Shown here: piece after piece, positions 48,604 to 55,839 of the stretch
Layout of the letters: every line of letters starts with the position of its first letter
Position numbering within the stretch: position 1 is the stretch's first letter
Source: DATHRK01 sp035465395
Lineage (GTDB): Bacteria; Gemmatimonadota; Gemmatimonadetes; Longimicrobiales; RSA9
Direction of reading: 5' to 3'
Assembly: GCA_035465395.1 (NCBI GenBank)
Contig: DATHRK010000051.1
Span: 53,220-117,219 of the forward strand
Length of the DNA: 64,000 nucleotides
Position numbers and translations under genes: made by a program
Notes under the pieces: model-generated
What the model saw: the letters and a program-made list of their open reading frames with translations, nothing else
Told to the model about the DNA's origin: nothing
Database searches by the model: none

Positions 48604-49512
48604 ATGTTGCGCCCGGTGTGGCTCCTCCTCGCGCTCCTCGCCGCCGCGGGCACCGCGGCCCGTGAAGTCTACGTCAAGCGCGCCCGCCGCGCGGTCGACG
48701 AGTTCGCCGTGGTCTTCTGGGCTGCCGCCGGCGCCGGAGCGCTGCTGCTGCCGCTCGCCCTGGCGGAGGGCGCCGGCCTGCGGGACGGGTTCTGGCGGGC
48801 CCTGCTCGCCTCCGGCGCGATCAACGTCGTCGCCGCGCTCCTGATCGCGCGGGCCGTCCACCATTCCGACCTCTCCCTCGTCGCCCCGCTGAAGAGCCTG
48901 ACTCCGCTGTTCATGCTCGTGACGGCGCCGCTGCTCATCGGCGAGCACGCGACGCCTACGGGCGTCGCCGGCGTCGCCGTGATCGTGGCCGGCGCGTACC
49001 TCCTCTCCGAGCCGGACGGCGCGGGTCTGCTGGCGCCGTATCGGGCGTTGCTGCGCGACTCCGGCGCCCGCGAGATGCTCGTCGTGGCCCTGATCTTCAG
49101 CGTTTCCGCGGTGGTCGACAAAATCGGCGTGCTCGCGTCCGGGCCGCTCGCCTGGGCCGCTTCGCTCAACCTCTTCGTGGCGGCCGCGGTGGGGCCCCTG
49201 GTGCTGTTGAGGGGCCGCCGGGCGGCCTCTCGCGACGCCCCTGCGGCGGGCGGCGACGGGGGACCGGGCGGGTCCGGCGCGGTGCGCCGGGATCTGGCCG
49301 GGGCCGCGGTCGTGACGGCGATCGCCCTCGCGGCCCAGATGGCGGCGATCGCGTTGACCGCGGCCGCCTACGTGATCGCGATCAAGCGGACCAGCGTGCT
49401 GTTCGCCGTCCTGGCGGGCGGCGTGTTCTTCGGCGAGCGCGGCACGCCTCGGCGCGCGATCGCCGCGCTGATCATGGTCGCCGGGTTCGCGCTCGTGACG
49501 GTGGCGGCGTGA
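48604..49512 (+). CDS. EamA/DMT-family transporter
   Basis: 302 residues with ten predicted membrane helices in two EamA halves. The first half ends with an IGEHATPTGVAGVAVIVAGAY stretch, the second with FFGERGTPRRAIAALIMVAG; both are the family's characteristic last helices. Drug/metabolite transporters export amino acids, purines or other metabolites; the substrate cannot be assigned. The gene's stop overlaps the GTG start of the next gene (GTGA). It is divergent from the deoxyhypusine-synthase homologue, with 127 nt between. Confidence 0.88.
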   Translation: MLRPVWLLLALLAAAGTAAREVYVKRARRAVDEFAVVFWAAAGAGALLLPLALAEGAGLRDGFWRALLASGAINVVAALLIARAVHHSDLSLVAPLKSLTPLFMLVTAPLLIGEHATPTGVAGVAVIVAGAYLLSEPDGAGLLAPYRALLRDSGAREMLVVALIFSVSAVVDKIGVLASGPLAWAASLNLFVAAAVGPLVLLRGRRAASRDAPAAGGDGGPGGSGAVRRDLAGAAVVTAIALAAQMAAIALTAAAYVIAIKRTSVLFAVLAGGVFFGERGTPRRAIAALIMVAGFALVTVAA

Positions 49513-50240
49513 GTCGATCGGCGACGGAGCGATTCCGCGCGGCCCGGCGCGACCCGGCGCTCGCGGTGCTGGAAGGGTTCCATCCGCTCAAGCACGCGCT
49601 GCGCTTCGGCGCCACGGTCCTGGAGGTGCTGTGCGTCGACCGGATGGAGCTGCGTCGGTTGTGCATCGACCTCGCGCCGGACGTTGCGCCGGCCCTCGAG
49701 GCGGCCAGGATCGTCGACGTCGACGAGGCGACGTTCTCCGCCGCGGCGCCGCGCCCCCCGCGCCCGGTCGTGGCGATCGCCGAGCGCCCGTCTCCGCCGC
49801 TCTCCATCCTCGAGGACGCGCCCATCGTCGTGCTCGACCGGCCGACGCACCACGGCAACCTCGGCGCCGTCGTCCGCGTGGCGGCCGCCGCCGGCGCGGG
49901 CGGGGTCGTCGCGCTGGGCGGCGCGGACCCCTGGCACCCGGTGGCCCTGCGCGGCGGGGCGGGGCTGCAGTTCGCCCTCGCGTCGAGGCACGCGAGCCCC
50001 GAGGGCTTGGCGGACATCGTGCGCGGGCGGCCGACGGTGGCCGCCGTGCCGGACGCCGCGCCCATGGCGGCTCCCCTGCCGCGCGGCGCGGCGCTGCTGT
50101 TTGGATCGGAGAGGGAGGGCTTGAGCGCGGAGGTACGTGCGGCTGCCGACCGGGCGGTTGGCATCCCGATGCGCGAGGGAGTGAGCAGCCTCAACCTCGC
50201 GACGTCGGTGGCGGTGATGCTCTACGCGAACCGGCGCTGA
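49509..50240 (+). CDS. SpoU-family (TrmH) RNA 2'-O-methyltransferase
   Basis: 243 residues. The SPOUT C-terminal domain shows motif 1 HHGNLGAVVRVAAAAGAGG (NxGxxxR), motif 2 LLFGSEREGLSAEV and motif 3 IPMREGVSSLNLATSVAVML. It transfers methyl from SAM to a ribose 2'-OH in tRNA or rRNA; the motifs do not decide which. An N-terminal 80-residue region could be a degenerate RNA-binding (L30-like) domain. The start is a GTG overlapping the EamA stop as GTGA. Coupling to a DMT transporter is unexpected and probably only operon packing. Confidence 0.9.
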   Translation: MSRSATERFRAARRDPALAVLEGFHPLKHALRFGATVLEVLCVDRMELRRLCIDLAPDVAPALEAARIVDVDEATFSAAAPRPPRPVVAIAERPSPPLSILEDAPIVVLDRPTHHGNLGAVVRVAAAAGAGGVVALGGADPWHPVALRGGAGLQFALASRHASPEGLADIVRGRPTVAAVPDAAPMAAPLPRGAALLFGSEREGLSAEVRAAADRAVGIPMREGVSSLNLATSVAVMLYANRR

Positions 50241-50303
50241 TCCGAGGGGCCGGACCCCTTCGCGGCCGTGCGGGAGGGTCGGCTCCCGCAAGCGTCCAGA
50301 GGC

Positions 50304-52190
50304 TCAGCCCCCGCTAGCGTCCAGGATCGTGAGCTCCCGCTCGACCACCACGTCCGCGCGCCCGACGGCCCGGACGAGGAGCCGGAGCGCGTAGTCGCCC
50401 GGCGGGGCGTCGGCGGGTATGGACACCTCCAGCGAGCGGCCGTACCTGCCGTCCGCGGGTGCCGCCGCGTCGCTCCAGCGCACGCGGACCGCCTCGTCCG
50501 CGTCGGCGAGCCCCAGCCAGCGCGCGGCGCGCCGGAAGAACGAGGCCGACGACCGCCGTACGGAGAGGTCGAAGGTGACCGCCTCCCCGTCGGCGCTCAG
50601 GCCGTAGACCTCGAACGCCACCCCCACCGCGGAGCCCGCGGCCACACGGGACGACGTCAGCATGCGCGCGGCGAGGGCCTCGGGATCTGTCTCGCCGCCC
50701 GGCCCGGGCGCGAACAGGAGCACATCCGACACGTCCAGCACGCCAGCGGCCAGGGTATCCCGGCGCACGCCGTAGCGCGCCCTCGCGCCCATGCCATCCC
50801 CGCCGAGCGCCTCCACGGACACGAGGTAGCTTCCGGCGGGCGCGCGGGCGCGGGCGCGCCAGGTCCCTCCGGGTTCGGCGTCGGCCGCCGCGCGGACGAC
50901 CTGCACCGGGTTCTCCGCCGGACCCGCGGGCAGCGCCGCCAGCGGCCAGGGCAGCAGCGCGAGCGCGGCGGAAGGGCCGTGGCGCGTCCAATCGAACGGC
51001 CCCGCTCCGGTCGTGACGTCGCCCGCGCCCGGGTGCGCCGCGGCGACCACGAAGAGCAGCGAATCCCCGCGTCGGAACGCGGCCAGTTGGTGCTCCGCGG
51101 AGACGAGCGAGTCCAGGTAGGGGGGCGCGTACCCCTCGCGGCGCGGCTCGCGGTCCGGCTCCCACGCCTCGGGCCCGGCCTCGGGCCCCGCGGCGATGGC
51201 TGCGCCGGGCGGCACGAAGCCGAACCCGTCGTCCTGCTGGTGGCCGACGACCGTCGCCGGAGCCGCCAACAGGGACGGAGGGCTGTGCGTGAGCTCCCAC
51301 GCGACCTCCCACCCGAAGCGCGCGTGGAGCTCGCGCAGGTCGTCGCCCCACGGGATGCCGAACGGATTGCGGGTGTCCTCCTGTATGCGGGCCATCACCA
51401 CGCGGGCGAGGTGCTCGGAGCGGCGGTCGTTGCCCGGCAGGGACCAGAAGGGGTCGGCGAGGCGCCACAGCAGGCGCTCGAACGCGGCGGTGTCGGCCGC
51501 TTGGTGCAGCAGCCGGCGGGCGTCGCGGTCCAGCAGATCGCGCAGGGGGCGTGCGGCGTCCAGGACCGCGGGCGGCACCCCCGTTCGCCCGGCGAACGCC
51601 CGCTCGGCCTCCTCCGTCCGCCCGGCGACGTGCAGCGCGAGGCCCGACAACGCGTCGCACCAGCCGTCCCCGGCGCCATCGTCGCGGCAGGCGCGCGCCA
51701 GGGTCTCCGCCGCGGCGAGGTGCTCGCGCGCGAGCGAGTCGGCGCCGCGGGCGCCGGCCAGGTCCGGCGGATCGCCGGCCAGGGCACGTCGTCCCGCGAT
51801 CAGCGCGGTCTGGGCGCCCTCCACGCGATAGCGGACCTGCTGCCCGACCAGCCACCGGTCGGAGGGCGCCCGCTCGGACAGACCCGCCAACTCGATCAGG
51901 AGCCCGAGCCGCTCGACCCCGATGTTTTCGGGCTCGAGGGGAGGGTCCTCGTCGGAACCCTCCGAGCGCCAGCAGAACCGTCCGACGACTTCGCCGCAGG
52001 CGCCGCCAGAACCCCCGAGGCCCCACGGCAGGGACGCGCGGCGAACCCGTTCGAAGCGGGCCTGGGCGGCGCGCGCGGCCTCCAGCGCCCGCGCGGAGTC
52101 CTCGATGGCGTCGGCCTGCGCACGGGCGGAGGCGGCCAGCGCCCCGGCCGCGGCGAGCGCCATCAGCCCCGCCCGCGCGACCCGGCTCAT
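50304..52190 (-). CDS. Hypothetical secreted protein coupled to a HAD hydrolase
   Basis: 628 residues; I do not recognise the family. Signal peptide MALAAAGALAASARAQA. The N-terminal half is helical and TPR-like, with a cysteine pair in CGEVVGRFCW and a further pair CRDDGAGDGWC. A middle segment RRSEHLARVVMARIQEDTRN followed by GWEVAWELT loosely recalls GWxTD-domain proteins. The C-terminal half is beta-rich (GTWRARARAPAGSYLVSVEA; DAPPGDYALRLLVR), like an Ig-type domain. The ATG overlaps the HAD stop as ATGA, so the two are translationally coupled. Likely periplasmic. Confidence 0.72.
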   Translation of the reverse strand: MSRVARAGLMALAAAGALAASARAQADAIEDSARALEAARAAQARFERVRRASLPWGLGGSGGACGEVVGRFCWRSEGSDEDPPLEPENIGVERLGLLIELAGLSERAPSDRWLVGQQVRYRVEGAQTALIAGRRALAGDPPDLAGARGADSLAREHLAAAETLARACRDDGAGDGWCDALSGLALHVAGRTEEAERAFAGRTGVPPAVLDAARPLRDLLDRDARRLLHQAADTAAFERLLWRLADPFWSLPGNDRRSEHLARVVMARIQEDTRNPFGIPWGDDLRELHARFGWEVAWELTHSPPSLLAAPATVVGHQQDDGFGFVPPGAAIAAGPEAGPEAWEPDREPRREGYAPPYLDSLVSAEHQLAAFRRGDSLLFVVAAAHPGAGDVTTGAGPFDWTRHGPSAALALLPWPLAALPAGPAENPVQVVRAAADAEPGGTWRARARAPAGSYLVSVEALGGDGMGARARYGVRRDTLAAGVLDVSDVLLFAPGPGGETDPEALAARMLTSSRVAAGSAVGVAFEVYGLSADGEAVTFDLSVRRSSASFFRRAARWLGLADADEAVRVRWSDAAAPADGRYGRSLEVSIPADAPPGDYALRLLVRAVGRADVVVERELTILDASGG

Positions 52191-52909
52191 CCGCCGTTCT
52201 CCAGATCCGCCAGGAAGGCCGGCACCTCCGCGATTCCGCCCAGGCGTGCGTAGCGAGCCTCGCCCAGGTCGCCCTCGTCGACCTGCTCGTGCGCCCACGT
52301 CGTGTGGTAGGGGATGTGCACGGCGACCGCGCCCATCTCCGCGACCGGGAGGATGTCGGAGCGCAGCGAATTGCCCACCATCACGAACTCCTCGGGCCGG
52401 GCGCCGTGGGCGTCGAGGATCCTCTCGTAGGTGTCGCGGTCCTTCCTCGACACCACCTCGACGAAGTCGAAGTGATCCCCCAGGCCGCTGCGCGCGACCT
52501 TGGTTTCCTGGTCGAGGAGGTCGCCCTTCGTGAGCACCATCAGCCGGTACCGCCCCGCGAGAGCGGGGATCACGTCCGCGACTCCGTCCAGCAGCTCGAC
52601 CGGCGCGCGCAGCATTTCCTGCCCCATGTCGAGGACGGCCTGGATGTCCTCTCCGGTAATTGCGCCTTCGGTCAGGTCGATCGCCGTCTCCACCATCGAC
52701 AGCGTGAAGGCCTTCACGCCGTAGCCGTAGTGGCCCAGGTTGCGGACCTCGGTCTCGTAGAGGCGCTGCTCGATCAGCGACTCGTCGCAGTGGCGGCGCA
52801 GGAGGCTGCGAAAGCGCTCCTGCGTATCGGTGAAGAGCCGCTCGTTGTGCCAGAGCGTATCGTCGGCGTCGAAGGCGACGAGCAGGTCGGAGCGGGGGCG
52901 TGCGGTCAT
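52187..52909 (-). CDS. HAD-family hydrolase
   Basis: 240 residues. HAD motifs: I FDADDTLWHNE (nucleophile D), II VLTKGD, III K in VVSRKDRDTY, and IV VGNSLRSDILPV (GNSxxxD). A helical cap lies between motifs I and II, so it is subclass I. The DDTLW start is typical of small phosphatases related to phosphoglycolate or nucleotide phosphatases; the substrate is unknown. Cytosolic. ATG 52909. The downstream cistron is the unknown secreted protein, with ATGA overlap. Confidence 0.88.
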   Translation of the reverse strand: MTARPRSDLLVAFDADDTLWHNERLFTDTQERFRSLLRRHCDESLIEQRLYETEVRNLGHYGYGVKAFTLSMVETAIDLTEGAITGEDIQAVLDMGQEMLRAPVELLDGVADVIPALAGRYRLMVLTKGDLLDQETKVARSGLGDHFDFVEVVSRKDRDTYERILDAHGARPEEFVMVGNSLRSDILPVAEMGAVAVHIPYHTTWAHEQVDEGDLGEARYARLGGIAEVPAFLADLENGG

Positions 52910-53169
52910 CGGCGTCTCGTGCTGGCCAGGACCATCACGGTGTCGGAGAAGCGAGCGCCGCGCAACGTCCGCGCTCCCCGCCGCGCTCGGGAGGCGGCCG
53001 CGGCCCGTGCGCAGCAATGGCAGGGCCGGCCGGGCCAGCGTAGACTATTCGGGAGGCCCCACGACATCCCGCGAACGCGCGCCCATGATTCGTTGCCCGT
53101 CCTTTGCCCGCGCCGGCCGGCTTTCCCCCGTCGACGCGATCCTCGAGCGGGCCCGCACGGGCGGCTGAC

Positions 53170-55812
53170 GTGACGACGCCCCAGACCCCGGCCCCCGACT
53201 TCCTCCACGATGCCATCATGGAGGCGGTCGTGTTCGCCGCCGAGCGTTTTCTCGGGGGCGGCGACTGGCAGAACAACCTCGAGGTCGTCCTGGCCCGGCT
53301 CGGAGAGGCCGCTGGGGTCAGCCGCGCCTACATCTTCAAGCACGGCTCCAATGAGAGCGGCAGCGTCGTCACCCGGAGAGCCGAGTGGGTCGGCGCCGGG
53401 GTGCAGCCGCAGATCGACAATCCCGCCCTGCAGGACCTTTCACTGCGCGACGCCGGTCTGGCGATGTGGGAGGAGGGACTGGCCCGGGGCGAGATCATGC
53501 AGGCGCACGTCGGCGCCGTGCCCGAGCAAGCGCAGCGCCTCATGACGCCGCAGGCGATCCGGTCGCTGATCCACGTACCCATCCACGTCGACGATGAATG
53601 GTGGGGCTTCATCGGCTTCGACGAGTGCCGCGCCGAGCGCGTCTGGACGGCATCCGAGCAGAGCGCGCTGCGCGCAGCCGGCCAGCTCCTCGGCGCGGCG
53701 ATCGGCCGATATCGGCTCGAGCGCGACATCGAGGACCAACGGCTGCAGGCTCAGCTGCAGGCCGAGGTCGGCGCCCTCGTGACCGAGGGCGCCCTGGGCG
53801 AGGGCACCTTCGCGGAACGCTGCGTCCGCCTCCTGGTCGAGCGCCTCGAGCTGGACGCCGCGTGCCTGTGGCGGCACGGCGCGGGCGGGCGCTCCGGGCT
53901 GCTCGCGGGCCACCCCGCCGACGGCGTCGCCTGTCGCGACGGCCACGACCCGGAGCCAGCGGACGATCGCCTGATCCTTCCGCTCATCGTGGGCGACAAG
54001 GAGCTCGGCAGGATCGTCGTGGGGAAGGCCGACGGTTTCGAGAGACGAACGTTCGAGGCGCTGTGGTCGGTGTGCGACGAGATCGCGCTGGCGCTCACGC
54101 AGGAGTCGTCGATCGAGCGCCTTCGCGCGCAGGAAGAGCGCTTTCGGGCGCTGGTCGCCACCGCGCCCGATGGCATCCTCGTCCTCGACGAGGACGGCAC
54201 CATCGTGAGCACCAACGCGGCGCTGGACGAGCTCGCCTTCGCCGCGCCGGGTGAGCTGGAGGGACGCGATTTCGCCTCGCTCATCCCGAATGAAGAGGCG
54301 CGCACGTTCGCGGAGCACCTGAGCGCCTTCGCCGGAGCCGTGGACGCACCCCCGGACCTGTCGGGGGAAGGCTGGATGCTCAGGACCCTGGACGGGCGCG
54401 AGATCCCTGTCGAGGTGCTCTTCGGTGGCTACCGGGACGGTCCCCGGCGCTTCCTCACGGCTTTCGTGCGCGACGTCTCCGAACGGCGGCGCGCCGAGGA
54501 GAACGCCCGCCACCTGATCCGCGAGCAGGCCGCGCGCAGCGAGGCCGAGGCGGCGCACCGGCGCTCGGAGTTCCTCTCGGAGGCGAGCCGCACGCTCGCC
54601 ACGTCCTTCGACTACGCCACCACCCTGGGCTCGGTGGTCCAGCTCGCGGTGCCCGAGCTCGCCGACTACGCCTGGGTGGACGTCCGGGAGGGCACCACCC
54701 TGCGGCGCGTGGGGGTCGCCCACGTCGACCCCCACGAGGAGCCCACCGTGCTCCACGCGCTCCGTCAGCTGGACGGCGCGGAGGGGACGCACATGCTGGC
54801 CACGCTGTTCGAGGACGGCGTTCCGCTGATCCTGCCGGAGGTCGACCTGGAGGCCGCGCTTGCGGTCGCGCCGGACGAAGAGTACGCCGAGGCCTTGCGG
54901 TCGCTCGGGCCGCGCTCCCTGCTCGCCGTCCCGGTGGTCGTCCGCGACCGCACCATCGCCGCGATCGTGCTGGCCTTCTCGACGTCCGGCCGCAGCTACT
55001 CCCGCGAGGACAGCGCGCTCGCCCGGGACCTCGCCTCGCGCGCCTCGCTCGCGGTGGAGAACGCCCAGCTCTACTGGGAGGCCCTGGACGCGAAGCGGGC
55101 CCGGGATGACATCCTGGGCGTGGTCGCGCACGATCTGCGCAACCCGCTCAACACCATCGGCATGGCCGGCCAGACGCTACTGGACGTGGACCATCCCGCG
55201 GCCCGGAAGATGGGGGGCACGATCGAGCGCTCGGTCACCCTGATGAACCGGCTCATCGGAGATCTGCTGCAGACGCGCCAGCTGGACGCGGGCTCGCTCC
55301 GGCTCGAGCTGCAGCGTCACGTCGCTTGGGAGATCGCCGAGGAGGCGCTCGCGACACTGAGGCCGCTCGCCACCGCGCGCGGACAGGAGCTCGTCGCCAT
55401 ACCCTACACCGAGCCGTGCGAGGTGCACGTCGACCAGCTCCGGATCCTGCAGGTGATCTCGAACCTCGTGGGCAACGCCGTGAAGTTCACCCCGGAGGGA
55501 GGGCGCATCGAGCTCTCCTGCCAGGGCGACGGGGACGCCGTCCGCTTCACCGTGCGGGACGACGGCCCGGGCATCCCCTCCGAGCAGCTGCCCCACGTCT
55601 TCGGCCGGTTCTGGAAGGCGCACGCGGGCGACGGCCAGGGCCTCGGGCTCGGGCTCTCCATCGCGGAGGGCATCGTGACCGAGCACGGGGGGCGCATCTG
55701 GGTCGAGAGCGAGGCCGGAGCGGGCGCCGCCTTCCATTTCACCCTCCCTCTGGCGCCACCCGAGGGGACGGTGCCGGAAACCGCCGAAGTGGCCCGCCTG
55801 GGCACGCCCTGA
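53170..55812 (+). CDS. Cytosolic sensor histidine kinase with GAF-GAF-PAS-GAF sensors
   Basis: 880 residues without membrane helices. Order: GAF at about 10-180, GAF-like at about 205-320, PAS at about 324-445 (FRALVATAPDGILVLDEDGT), GAF at about 475-645, HisKA with H654 in VAHDLRNPLNTIG, and HATPase_c with NLVGNAVKF (about 765), DGPGIP (D798) and GLGLGLSIAEG. It should bind small ligands and autophosphorylate. No response regulator is fused or adjacent. Instead a BTAD transcriptional regulator starts 27 nt later on the same strand. GTG 53170 is the likely start; an ATG at about 53218 is possible. Confidence 0.9.
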   Translation: MTTPQTPAPDFLHDAIMEAVVFAAERFLGGGDWQNNLEVVLARLGEAAGVSRAYIFKHGSNESGSVVTRRAEWVGAGVQPQIDNPALQDLSLRDAGLAMWEEGLARGEIMQAHVGAVPEQAQRLMTPQAIRSLIHVPIHVDDEWWGFIGFDECRAERVWTASEQSALRAAGQLLGAAIGRYRLERDIEDQRLQAQLQAEVGALVTEGALGEGTFAERCVRLLVERLELDAACLWRHGAGGRSGLLAGHPADGVACRDGHDPEPADDRLILPLIVGDKELGRIVVGKADGFERRTFEALWSVCDEIALALTQESSIERLRAQEERFRALVATAPDGILVLDEDGTIVSTNAALDELAFAAPGELEGRDFASLIPNEEARTFAEHLSAFAGAVDAPPDLSGEGWMLRTLDGREIPVEVLFGGYRDGPRRFLTAFVRDVSERRRAEENARHLIREQAARSEAEAAHRRSEFLSEASRTLATSFDYATTLGSVVQLAVPELADYAWVDVREGTTLRRVGVAHVDPHEEPTVLHALRQLDGAEGTHMLATLFEDGVPLILPEVDLEAALAVAPDEEYAEALRSLGPRSLLAVPVVVRDRTIAAIVLAFSTSGRSYSREDSALARDLASRASLAVENAQLYWEALDAKRARDDILGVVAHDLRNPLNTIGMAGQTLLDVDHPAARKMGGTIERSVTLMNRLIGDLLQTRQLDAGSLRLELQRHVAWEIAEEALATLRPLATARGQELVAIPYTEPCEVHVDQLRILQVISNLVGNAVKFTPEGGRIELSCQGDGDAVRFTVRDDGPGIPSEQLPHVFGRFWKAHAGDGQGLGLGLSIAEGIVTEHGGRIWVESEAGAGAAFHFTLPLAPPEGTVPETAEVARLGTP

Positions 55813-55839
55813 CCCCCTGATCCACGGGGACGTAGGACA

